Assembly: GCF_001667735.1 (NCBI RefSeq)
Contig: NZ_LZJN01000077.1
Coordinates: 1 to 64,000, forward strand
Reading direction: 5' to 3'
Length of the DNA stretch: 64,000 nucleotides
Origin: Mycobacterium sp. E183
GTDB taxonomy: Bacteria; Actinomycetota; Actinomycetes; Mycobacteriales; Mycobacteriaceae
The position numbers and the translations under genes were made by a program. Below, in pieces: positions 27,552-36,900 of this stretch; positions within the stretch are counted from its first letter, which is position 1, and the number at the start of each line of letters is the position of its first letter. The notes under the pieces are model-generated. The model was not told where the DNA came from, ran no database searches, and worked only from the letters and a program-made list of their open reading frames with translations.

Positions 27552-28191
27552 GCGGAGCATCAAAGTGCCGGTAGCGGCGCCGGCTGTAAATTCCACGCAG
27601 AGGTCCAGGATCAGCAGCGAGCCGGTTACAAATTCAGAGGTGTTCTTGTGGGCGCTGTTCGAGTTGGGTGGCGACGAAGACTTCGTTGATGTTGAAGCGG
27701 TATATATCCGGGCATTCCAGCTCGCGCCCCTGCGATTGAGTTGGCGCACAAGGGAAGACCTGCCCGATCTAAAGAAGTGTTCCAAAGCTCTCCGGGATGC
27801 CGAAGCACGTAGACCTCCACTGCTGGTCAAGCGCGGCTCCGAAATGCGCCGGCTGACCGCCGAAGGACAGAAGTGGATCGAGGACAACTTCGACCGACTG
27901 GCTGACTCGTTGCGTTCGGACCAGAAGGTGCAAGCAACGCGGATGCGCGCACCTGCCCGGCTCATCACTGACGCCCTGCGAAGTTCGGCCCACAAGACTT
28001 GGGCGGAAAGCGGCGCGATAACCGACGAAAAGTGGCGGATCGCCGAGATGCTTCGGTGCTCTCCTGATAGCTCGCGCCAGATCTTTCGTGAACGTCTGGA
28101 AACGTTGCGCGCCGCCGCGTACGCCGCTGGGCGTGACGATGCCTTGAAGTTTCTGGACGCGCTACAACAAGAACGACCGGAGTGGTTTTAG
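27544..28191 (+). CDS. Helical, probably winged-helix protein of the GHKL operon (215 aa)
   Basis: Starts with GTG, overlapping the previous gene by 8 bp. The middle (FLWALFELGGDEDFVDVEAV, then AFQLAPLRLSWRT and MRRLTAEGQKWIEDN) has the order of a winged-helix domain preceded by a disordered tail. The C-terminal 90 residues are helical (FRERLETLRAAAYAAGRDDA). No catalytic motif. Its fixed place between a DNA-binding protein and the ATPase suggests an adaptor subunit. Confidence 0.6.
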   Translation: MSKRSIKVPVAAPAVNSTQRSRISSEPVTNSEVFLWALFELGGDEDFVDVEAVYIRAFQLAPLRLSWRTREDLPDLKKCSKALRDAEARRPPLLVKRGSEMRRLTAEGQKWIEDNFDRLADSLRSDQKVQATRMRAPARLITDALRSSAHKTWAESGAITDEKWRIAEMLRCSPDSSRQIFRERLETLRAAAYAAGRDDALKFLDALQQERPEWF

Positions 28192-28201
28192 GAGAGGTTG
28201 T

Positions 28202-30403
28202 ATGGGCAAGAACCGGGTTATATACGGAGACCGGGCGTTCAATCAGGACGCCCAGGCGGCGATGAAGAGCGATATCGTCCGGGCTCTCATCGAGCTCATC
28301 ACCAACGCTGACGATGCCTACGGACCAACCGCTGGAGGAAAGATCCGCGTGGAGGTTGAGCACCGACGGAAGTCGCCCTGGAAAGTCATTGTGCGCGACC
28401 GGGCCACCGGCATGCGAATGGACAAGATGCGCAAGGTATTCGGGCAACTCGGGGGCCGGACTTCTGGGTTTGAGTCTGGACACGCAGTGCGTGGCAACCT
28501 CGGCCGCGGCGCCAAAGATGTAGCAGCCTTCGGGCCAGTAACGTTCGAGAGCATATGCGAGAACTACTACTCGGAAATGGTGCTCGAAACCGATGGTACA
28601 TACGACGATCCAGTGGAACGCCGCGTAACCGACGAGGATCGTAAACGGCTTGGTATACCCAGGGGCTCCGGCACCGTCGTGACGATCACTGTGGATTCGA
28701 GATTCACGTGCCCCCAACACGGCACGCTCGTCGACAAACTTTCGCGGCACTACCAACTGAGAGACATCAACTCAGATCCCCGGCGGGAACTGACACTCGT
28801 TGACCTCAACAGCGGTGACTCGGAAGCTATCCGCTACGGGCTTCCTTCGCTGGTCGAAGAGGTCGCCTGCGACGTCGCCGTACCAGGGTATGATGCCGTT
28901 GCCTCGCTTAGGATTTGGCGCCTGCCGGAACGAGCGGAGAATGCTAGTAATGATCCTCTGCGCCCGGAAGGCATCCTGATCAAGGGCAACCGGGCGGTCT
29001 ATGAGAACACGTTGTTCTCTTTTGAATCGAACATCCATGGACACTGGTTCACCGGGTCACTTACATGCCCAATGATCGACGAATTGGCACGGTCCTACGA
29101 CGACCGTGAAAGCAGGGATCAGCAACATACTGCTGAAAATCCGACGCCGATCATCACCAGAACCCGGGATGGGTTGGAACATGAGCACCCGTTTTACAAG
29201 TCTCTAGTAGAGTGCGTCGAGCCGCACTTGGCTCGCCTCGTAAAGGCCGAAGAGAAAAAGGCGAAAGAGACACCCGCAAACGAAAGCGCCCGGCTGCGAA
29301 AAGCATTCGATTCTCTCGGGCGGGACCTAGCCCAGCTGGTTGATGCCGACTTGCGCGAAGTCGACGAAGACGGGTTGGGGGGTGGGCCGGGAAGCGGCGG
29401 GTCCGAGCCTATCCGCATAATCCCCGAAAACCCGGTGCTGTATATCGGCGAAGATAAGACTTTGTCGGTAGTGGTGATGAAATCGGTTGGCGCCAACGAG
29501 TTCAGCGTCGAGGTCGATCCCGAAGGAGTCGTCCAAATCCTGGACACAAATCCCTTTGAGCTGAGGCAGCATCCCCGTCGTGATGACTGCCTGATCGGCC
29601 AGATACACATTCGGCCGCTAATTGAGGACGAGGAGACTTACCTCACTGTAACTTGCGGCGAAAGCGAAGCTGTCACTACCGTTTACGTCCGCCCGGAACG
29701 TGAGACTCCTGATCCGGTTCCTCCGTCCACGCTGGAGTTCGCAAAGAAAAGATATCAGCTTGCGCACATGCGCCGCCGTAATCTTGTCTTGCGCGCTCCA
29801 ACGGAAATAATCAACCGTGCCGGCTCAAGTCGAGCCAGGGTGACATCCTCGGACCAGGGAGTGGTCGTTCTCGGCGCCGACGTAGAGCTTGACTTCGACG
29901 AAGAGCAACTGTGTTTCGTGGGGCGGGTCATGGTTGACCCCCGCGTGCTCGGCGCCAACGCTATTCTGACAGCGTCGCTTGGGGACGAAGTCGCCACCTG
30001 CGAAGTTGCCGTGAGGGAGCGGGAGGGAGGCGGTCCTTCACTGCAAATCAGAATTGTTGACGAAGTTGCAGGCCGCTACCGGGCCTACATGGATCGTGCT
30101 GATGACGTAACGGTAATCAAGATTCTCGGCGGCCACCCAGCGATTCGGCGGTACATCGGTCCCGGACCCGATTTCCCGAACCAAGACGACCCGGCAGCGC
30201 GGTCTGTTATTGCAGAGATTATCGCGGAGCAGGCAGCGCGCCTCGTGATGGAGAAGAAGCACAAGACGGCAGGCGAACTAGATGGCGCCGCGTTCTACGC
30301 CGACCACTTCTTTTACCTGGACAAGTACCTAGTTCGGTGTCATAAGGACCTCGTTGGCGACGTAGGCAACGGGGCGGCGAGAACTGCGGACCGCGCGATC
30401 TGA
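28202..30403 (+). CDS. GHKL (Hsp90/MORC-like) ATPase, candidate defence protein
   Basis: 733 residues. GHKL motifs are ELITNADDAY (residues 31-40, Mg-binding N35), VRDRATGM (D66, G70; a D-x-x-x-G variant) and GNLGRGAKDVAAFG (98-111). Residues about 340-370 form a lysine-rich coil. Two or three beta-sandwich-like stretches (about 400-500, 500-600) follow, then a helical C-terminus (IAEIIAEQAARLVMEKKH). Bacterial GHKL/MORC-type ATPases outside known two-component or repair families often sit in phage-defence loci. It starts 10 bp after the preceding gene with GGAGAGG as ribosome site. Confidence 0.72.
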   Translation: MGKNRVIYGDRAFNQDAQAAMKSDIVRALIELITNADDAYGPTAGGKIRVEVEHRRKSPWKVIVRDRATGMRMDKMRKVFGQLGGRTSGFESGHAVRGNLGRGAKDVAAFGPVTFESICENYYSEMVLETDGTYDDPVERRVTDEDRKRLGIPRGSGTVVTITVDSRFTCPQHGTLVDKLSRHYQLRDINSDPRRELTLVDLNSGDSEAIRYGLPSLVEEVACDVAVPGYDAVASLRIWRLPERAENASNDPLRPEGILIKGNRAVYENTLFSFESNIHGHWFTGSLTCPMIDELARSYDDRESRDQQHTAENPTPIITRTRDGLEHEHPFYKSLVECVEPHLARLVKAEEKKAKETPANESARLRKAFDSLGRDLAQLVDADLREVDEDGLGGGPGSGGSEPIRIIPENPVLYIGEDKTLSVVVMKSVGANEFSVEVDPEGVVQILDTNPFELRQHPRRDDCLIGQIHIRPLIEDEETYLTVTCGESEAVTTVYVRPERETPDPVPPSTLEFAKKRYQLAHMRRRNLVLRAPTEIINRAGSSRARVTSSDQGVVVLGADVELDFDEEQLCFVGRVMVDPRVLGANAILTASLGDEVATCEVAVREREGGGPSLQIRIVDEVAGRYRAYMDRADDVTVIKILGGHPAIRRYIGPGPDFPNQDDPAARSVIAEIIAEQAARLVMEKKHKTAGELDGAAFYADHFFYLDKYLVRCHKDLVGDVGNGAARTADRAI

Positions 30404-30753
30404 TCGTCGCCCCGGTTAGCCGTTTCTAGACCTAGCAACGAGCGCCGACAAGCTGAGTGCCACCAGGCCCGACAGCGATTCTGGGCGCATAACCCCACGC
30501 CGGAGTCGTAGGGTGGAGGGGTCGTAGATCTAGGGAACGGCGGGTCTTTCTATCGGCATGCCGGAGGGACTGGTCGGCATCCACCTGAGCTATCCGCGCC
30601 AGTCACCGGCATGTCGATACCTCGTTACCGTTGCGTCGATCGTGAAAACTGTTGGCAGTCAAGAGTCCTAGAGGCTTCATTCGTCCTCAGTCACGCAAAA
30701 CCGTCTGGCTACGCTGCGGCGGTGGTATTGGTCGCAGCCGCACGCAATCTCTA
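30404..30753. other. Intergenic region without a supported gene
   Basis: Lies between the ends of the convergent GHKL operon and the nuclease-like genes. Short open frames are present but have no ribosome sites or sensible composition. I see no clear terminator hairpin. Confidence 0.5.
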
Positions 30754-31275
30754 TCATTGTTCATTCCGTGAGCGGGAAGCCAAATACGGTCGGATGCCAA
30801 GAGATGCAGTGGTGTGGCGGCTCCACCCCATGTCGGGGTCGAAGTAGAGTACTTCTTGTCCGGTTGTAACGATTAGCGCGTCGATCTCTGGAGGAAGGCG
30901 CAGCGGTGTCGGGATCGGGACGCCTGTGGTCTCGGACAGTGTGCGCAGCATGGCGGCCGCCGGACCGTCCATGCTCGCCACGAGGACGACTACACGCTTT
31001 CGCTTCTCATTAGCCAAGGACTTCCGAGCGTTCATCGAGTAACCCGAGTTGAGCCAGCTCTGAAGAAACTTGACGACATCGTCTTCGAGGTACGTCGTAC
31101 GCGAGTGGCCGTGCGCCACAGAGAAGAAGATGCCGGGCCTCATGCCGGCAGCATTCGGTATCACGTTGCAGTGCGCTCCGGAACCCAACAGCCTTTTGAT
31201 CTGGGGCCAGATGCGGTCGTCGCCGAATGCATCCGTGGCGCCACGTGCCTCTAAGTCAGCGAGCAGGGGAGTCAA
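30754..31275 (-). CDS. Second part of a nuclease-like two-frame locus (173 aa)
   Basis: Begins with a TTG that overlaps the stop of the upstream frame (TTGA) and reads TPLLADLEARGATDAFGDDR. It contains an AHCNVIPNAAGMRPGIFFSV strand region, an RKRVVVLVASMDGPAAAML segment and IDALIVTTGQEVLYFDPDMG near the end. It has no start-site support other than the overlap, so it could equally be the second half of one protein with the frame at 31272. Function unknown. Confidence 0.55.
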   Translation of the reverse strand: MTPLLADLEARGATDAFGDDRIWPQIKRLLGSGAHCNVIPNAAGMRPGIFFSVAHGHSRTTYLEDDVVKFLQSWLNSGYSMNARKSLANEKRKRVVVLVASMDGPAAAMLRTLSETTGVPIPTPLRLPPEIDALIVTTGQEVLYFDPDMGWSRHTTASLGIRPYLASRSRNEQ

Positions 31276-31649
31276 CGATTCGAGAAGTGAATCTGCACTC
31301 GGGGTCCAGGTCTTGCCATTGAAGACTCGATAGCGTCAGAGACATCGGCAAAGACCAGCCAGGTCTGGGTCAGTCCTTCGATTGGTCGGTGAGGGTACTC
31401 GCGGTGGGCGACATGGGCGGCGAAGAACTTTTGGAGCGCCGGGCTAGTCAGCTCTTTGACTTCCAGCGCGTGGCGCGAAGAGCGGAAATCGGGCTTGACT
31501 CCTGGGGTTTCCTGCTCGCACACGCGGATGAAATCTTCGTCTCCCAGGACCGCAGCAGCCGCGTCGCGGGCCTGTCGCTCGATCTCGTCGGACTTGCAGG
31601 CTGGATGTCCACAGCCCGTTTCCCGAGGATTGCGTGCGCTGTCACACAT
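31272..31649 (-). CDS. PD-(D/E)XK-like nuclease fragment or subunit (125 aa)
   Basis: From MCDSARNPRETGCGHP, starting 1 bp after the kinase stop at 31651; an ATG at 31697 overlapping the kinase end is the alternative. It carries a PD-(D/E)XK-like arrangement: VKPDFRS (D54) and ALEVKELT (E63, K65), followed by a helix. A small cysteine/histidine cluster lies at the N-terminus (CGHPAC). It ends in TGA inside the TTG start of the next frame. Confidence 0.55.
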   Translation of the reverse strand: MCDSARNPRETGCGHPACKSDEIERQARDAAAAVLGDEDFIRVCEQETPGVKPDFRSSRHALEVKELTSPALQKFFAAHVAHREYPHRPIEGLTQTWLVFADVSDAIESSMARPGPRVQIHFSNR

Positions 31650-31650
31650 C

Positions 31651-33171
31651 TCAGCCGCCGCACGCTTCGACACCTGGCGGACAACCTGTGGGGCCATCAC
31701 CTTCGTATGTGGCGAGGGAGATGGCAGTTGCGCAGTAAGCGATGGAGCGGCCGGTCTGTTGGGCGCAAATTTGTTGGTCGATCGGGGGTCCGCTGTTAGC
31801 CGAGCCGAGGGGGACAGGGTAGGGAACCGTCTCTGCGATGCGGGACCAGACATGGCCGTCGGTGTACTGGATGCGGGCGCAGTACACCGTCGCGCCGTCG
31901 GCGTCGACTGTTGGTGTGCTGTGTGGCCGGCAGCTGGACCCTACAACCGCCACTGGTAGTGAATGAGCGACTGAGGTCGTCGGCGCCGCAGCTGTTGTGG
32001 TGCTCGGGGAAGTCGTTATGGCGGATGAAGTCGGGGCCGGAAGCGTTGTCGTGGTCGAGAGTGCCGGAGCTGGAGCGGCGACAGGGGCCGAGGGCTGCTG
32101 GGCGGAGCGCTGCCGCCAGATTCGGTCCAGGATGACGCCGCTTAACAGTGCGAGCACCAGGATTGCAAGAACAAGCGCGGTGATCCGAATCGATTGTTGC
32201 TGTAGTGGTTTGACAGTTGCAGGACGCTTAACCGAGTCGTCTTTTGCTGACGGCATCAGCGCGGGTTTCGTAGGTGCAGAGTCATTCGCGGGCAGATCGG
32301 TGATCCCCACAATGTTGGCGCCGGCTAGTGCTCGAGCCATGTCTTGGCATCGCGCGAAGCGGGCGTGCAGATCTTTCGACAGCGCGCGTTGTAACGGCGC
32401 ATCCAAAGAAGCTAGCCGTGGGTCGACGTCCGAAAGCAGGGGCGGGGCTGCATTGAGTTGGCGGCTAATAACCACGGCGGGGTTGGAGTGCTGAAACAGT
32501 TGCCGTCCGGTCAACAAGTGATAGGTGGTAGCCGCTAGGGCGTATTGGTCGGTGCGCCCATCGAGTTTTTCACCCATGAGCTGTTCTGGCGCGGCGTAGG
32601 CAACGGTGCCAACAGTCATATTGGTGGCGGTCAGACCGCTAATGTCTTCGACACTGCGTGCGATGCCGAAGTCGGCCAGCAGGGTTCGCTGCTCATCCTG
32701 GTCGTCATCGAGGTGGGTGAGCATGATGTTTCCCGGCTTGACGTCACGGTGGAGGAGGCCTTGTCTGTGGGCGTAGTCCAGCGCGCTAGCTATGGCGGTG
32801 ACGATCCGTACGACCTGATTAATGGGCATTCCGTCCGGGTAACGGTTGGCGAGAAGTTGAGCCGCGTCGAGACCGTTGACGTAGTCCATCGAGATCCACA
32901 GTTGGCCGTCGCATTCACCGCGGTCGTGGACACTGACTATGTGCGGATGCCACAGTCTTGAGGCGAGGTCGGCCTCGCGATTGAAGCGGGCGCGGTAGTC
33001 GTGATCGGCGGAAACGTCGGCCGGCAACACCTTGAGGGCGTCACGGCGCGGGAGGCGGGGATGCTGAGCAAGATAGACCTCACCCATGCCCCCCGAACCC
33101 AGTAGTCGCAGGATCGTGTAGCCAGCGAAAACGGTCCCGCTCACCAACGGCAAGCTTCCAACCCCTCGCAT
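31651..33171 (-). CDS. Receptor Ser/Thr protein kinase with short extracytoplasmic domain
   Basis: 506 residues from MRGVGSLPLV. Kinase domain about 15-280: GSGGMGEVY, lysine 47, HRDVKPGNI (D143), ADFG (D167) and YAAPEQL; closely related to the kinase at 11687 (both share AGYTIL and [11 protein letters not shown]). One helix spans about 329-348. The outer part starts with a Thr/Ser/Pro-rich stalk and ends in a cysteine-containing domain (SSCRPHSTP, VYCARIQY, QQICAQQTG, IAYCATA) different from the repeats of the other kinase. The nuclease-like genes follow almost without a gap. Confidence 0.87.
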   Translation of the reverse strand: MRGVGSLPLVSGTVFAGYTILRLLGSGGMGEVYLAQHPRLPRRDALKVLPADVSADHDYRARFNREADLASRLWHPHIVSVHDRGECDGQLWISMDYVNGLDAAQLLANRYPDGMPINQVVRIVTAIASALDYAHRQGLLHRDVKPGNIMLTHLDDDQDEQRTLLADFGIARSVEDISGLTATNMTVGTVAYAAPEQLMGEKLDGRTDQYALAATTYHLLTGRQLFQHSNPAVVISRQLNAAPPLLSDVDPRLASLDAPLQRALSKDLHARFARCQDMARALAGANIVGITDLPANDSAPTKPALMPSAKDDSVKRPATVKPLQQQSIRITALVLAILVLALLSGVILDRIWRQRSAQQPSAPVAAPAPALSTTTTLPAPTSSAITTSPSTTTAAAPTTSVAHSLPVAVVGSSCRPHSTPTVDADGATVYCARIQYTDGHVWSRIAETVPYPVPLGSANSGPPIDQQICAQQTGRSIAYCATAISLATYEGDGPTGCPPGVEACGG

Positions 33172-33343
33172 GATCAAGTTCTGAATCCGTGACGTGTCCC
33201 GACACGCCGAGTCGGAGTCTATGCGGGTGCGCTTTACCACTACCACGAGTTGCGAAAATTCCCGCCTGGCCCGCGTACCTACGCCGGGCTGGTGACGTTG
33301 AGACCGATACCGGTTACTACTCGGAGGCGGCTTCTATCCTTTC

Positions 33344-33673
33344 TCACTTCCCCGCATCGGGGCAGTAGGTTTTGGTGGCTGCCGAGTAAAACCAGAAGAG
33401 TTCCGGCACCTGTACATCCGCAGAATCCTCGTACCACTTGCGCGTCCGCTGCCCGCTCGACAACTCATGGCAGATGTCATGCCCCTCAGCGATTGCCTGC
33501 TGGTCGGTCATAGTGAGTAGCGGGCTAGGCCTATGCCCGCCCACCAACTTCAGAAATTGCTCATCCTTTTGGGCGCCTGTCAGCGGCGGCCCCGGTAGCG
33601 ACGACGGGCACGCCGACGCGCCGAACACAATGAACTGCGCAATCAGCACCGACATTGTTGGCCTTATTAGCAT
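33344..33673 (-). CDS. Small secreted DUF732-like protein
   Basis: 109 residues with a signal-like N-terminus (SVLIAQFIVFGASACPSS), possibly a lipoprotein at that cysteine. The mature part fits the DUF732 layout (DEQFLKLVGG, AIAEGHDICHEL, TKTYCPD). Upstream, 33674-33941 shows no supported gene. Confidence 0.62.
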   Translation of the reverse strand: MLIRPTMSVLIAQFIVFGASACPSSLPGPPLTGAQKDEQFLKLVGGHRPSPLLTMTDQQAIAEGHDICHELSSGQRTRKWYEDSADVQVPELFWFYSAATKTYCPDAGK

Positions 33674-33941
33674 TGCGCCCTCGTTCTTGCTGCGTTCGTT
33701 TCCCTCCGTTGCGGCGATCGGGCTTCGGCGGGGGTTCTCATTTGTCCGATGGTCCGGATGGGTCTGCCGTCTGAAAAGGGCATATGGTCACCTTCCCGCC
33801 GATTCAGGAGCGGCAGGGACCTTAAGGCCGGCGCAGTCTTTCTCGCCGAAGCAGAGTTCTCCGGCGCAGCGTTGTCCGTCATGGACCAATTTCGGGCCCG
33901 CGGCGATAACCTCCGCTGATCTTCGGCAGTGCGGGATGCCC

Positions 33942-36900
33942 CTAGCCGATCGCCGACAGAGTGTCGCTGCTGCTGTTAGTGAGCTGGACGACTACCACAC
34001 CTCGTCGGGTTCCGACGGCGATATGATCGTCGGCCATGAAGGCCAGCGAGGTGATCCATTCGCCCGTGTCAATGCTCTGAATCTGGTCACCGTCCCGCGA
34101 CCAAACCCGAACCCAGCCGTCCGCGCCGCCTGACAAGAGCACGGGTGCGCCTTGGCGTTTCCCGACCGCGAGCGCGGCCAACCCGCGATGCTCGCCTTGC
34201 ACCGCATGCGCGGCATCCAGACACCACAGCCCCCATCGACCATTCGAGTCACCAACGGCGAGTAGCCCCTGTCGGCCAGCGATCGCTCCAAGGTCGGCAG
34301 GGGAATCCACGCGCAACTCTTCGCCAATGCCGGTGGCGTCTAGCGGCCATACCGTGAGCCCGAGAGAAGTGTGGGCAACGATTAGTAGGTAATCATCCTT
34401 TTCAACGACGGCCAGATCTAGTTTCTTGTCGGCGTAACCGTGAACAACGAGCTCCCAGTGCAACATGTCATTAGTCGGCAGCCCACGCGCGGCCCGTGCC
34501 CTGTCGGCGGCAACCATGCTTGAGTCCTGTGTCGGGATCTCTTCGCCCGTCATAAGGTCCCACAGACGCACTCCATAGAAAGGCCGGCCCTCATCGAAGC
34601 CAAGCTGGACAGCCGTCGCCGCTACGGTCCGGCCATCTTGTTCGCCCACAGCCATGGCGTGGAGAGGAGCCGCTACATCGACCAGCGCCGGCCAGCGTTC
34701 TGCTGACTCGGCGTCGAATGCCTCGACAATCCCGTCGCGATATCCGACCGCGAAGTGAGGTCTTCCGGCCAGTATGCAGTTGGCCATTGCTTCGATCGGC
34801 TCGCGGCGTACCACCAAGGGTGGTTCCAAGGCCTCGCCTGAGCGCCAGAGCCACCGGTGGACCGACCCGTCAGAGGTCAGCACGGCGAGAACCTCAGAGG
34901 CGGATGCGATGGCTTCGACGTAGTGAACCTTTTGTCGCTCGGCAAGGTGGGAAATATCAGCGTGTGGGGACGAGGCCGCGAGGAGATCGTAGAGGTCCCA
35001 CACGCGCAAAGTCCTGCCTCCGCTTAGGAGGATCACTCGCTCGTTCAGGACAACGGGACCCGCCCAGTGACCGGCGAACTCTATTTCAACGTAAGGACCG
35101 AGTGTTAGGGCAGGAACTGGTGTGAGGTTAATCGTGAGTGGCTCAAGGGTTTCGAAAAGAAGAGCTATTTCAGGCTCATCGCCTTCCCGCAACACTAGCA
35201 AATCGGAGAGCCACCCACTGTCTCTAGCGCCGACCAGCTTAACGGTCCCGTCTGCAGCAACCAGTTTGACCGCGAAACCCGAGCCTTTCTGAAACACCAC
35301 GATGCAGCCGAGCGGGCTGCTCACCGCCTTGAGAAAGTTGGAAACTGAAGTTTTAGTCTCGACCTCGGCGTGCAAACTGAGTCCCGGTAGCGCCCACGCC
35401 CGTACTGGCTGCGTGTCGTGATCGCGGTAACCATTTTCGAACGTGTCCCCGGCGGATATAAGAAGCGACGTGCCGTCCAACACCGCTGCAGCCAAGTCGG
35501 TTACCCGCGCATGCGCCCTCGGCTCTTTGGCCAGGGCCTTGAGCGCCGGAAGCTGCCAGAGCACAACGGCACCGTCATCATCACCAGTGGCCGCCATCGA
35601 CCCCCGGCCCACGATGACGGCGGCCCGCACCGCGCGACTGTGCTCGGACAAGTTGTGTGCCAAAATTTCCAGGTTAGGTAGTTCATGGAGACTGACCATT
35701 CCGTCGTCATGCCCCGCTAAAAGCATTGCGCGCCTGGCGACATGTCCGACAGCCACGCTATGAACGTTTCCTGGATGAGCCGCCAACCGGCGCCCCGAAC
35801 CGATGTCCCACACCTCGATGCCGAAATCGCCTCCGGCTATAGCGAGGGCGCCCTGTTCGGTCGCCAGAGCAGTGAGGGCTCTCGCGGCGGATGGCAGCTC
35901 GCCGACTACACGGCTTGCGTTAGCGGGCCGCCACCATGCCCAAAGCGGTCGCCACGACGCGCTTGCTGCGAGAGCGCCCGCACGGAACGCAAGTTCGTCG
36001 GCACCGGATTGCAGCGCCGCGAGCGCCAGCTGCTTGGCTTTTTCATCGGGATTTCCAGACTGCAAGTGCTGCAGACACCGCAGAACCGCCGCCGCGTTGG
36101 CGCCCCGGCGCTGGATACCGCCCAGAGTGGCGGCCAGATATACGGGGTCGGCGGTCAGGATGATGTCTGCGCGGGTAAGCAGCTCATCCAGCATCCTGCC
36201 TGCCGCCGCGTGGTCGGCGAGGTGACGCCTCACGTACGTTTCGGGCTCGATTATGTCCCGGGCAGTCTCGGCTCGCGGAATTAGTGCTTCCAACCCGATG
36301 GCGGTTGCGCGGTGGGTTGTTGACGCGTCTGACGGGAGGTTTTCCAGTAGCGCAGTACGCACCGCTTCATGAAAAGGACGATAGACAGTGGCCCCGGTGT
36401 CATCGAGTTCTCGTATGAGGTAGCCACTAATGCGGTGCCCGAGTATCGCCGCGATATCCGCATCTCCGTAGGTTTTTCCCTCTTGACCCAGGGCCGTCGC
36501 GACCGTCGGCCAGACTCGCTGCCATGGCAATCCACGGCCGAACGACATCGCGGGCGCTCCCATCACAGCAAGTACTCGGGCGTGATCGGCGCTGTCGGGG
36601 AACGACCGTTGGAGCTCGGCCCTAATGACTTCCGCTAGTCCGTTGCCTACCCGCCGGCGCCATTCGGGATCGTGAGGATCCTGGATTGTGTCCCTGGAGG
36701 CTAGCTCGACGGCGACCACCCGTCCTAGAACAAACGACGTACCGCATAGATCAGCCAGGACTTCGGCTGTAGCCTGCGAAATCTCGCGGTTTGCAGCGTA
36801 CGGCGAGGGTTTCTCGCTTCCAGACCGAGCAAGCAACTCGTCAATGTACTTGACGAGATCGCTCCTGTCCCAGAACGGGTAAGCGTCCGCACGTAATACC

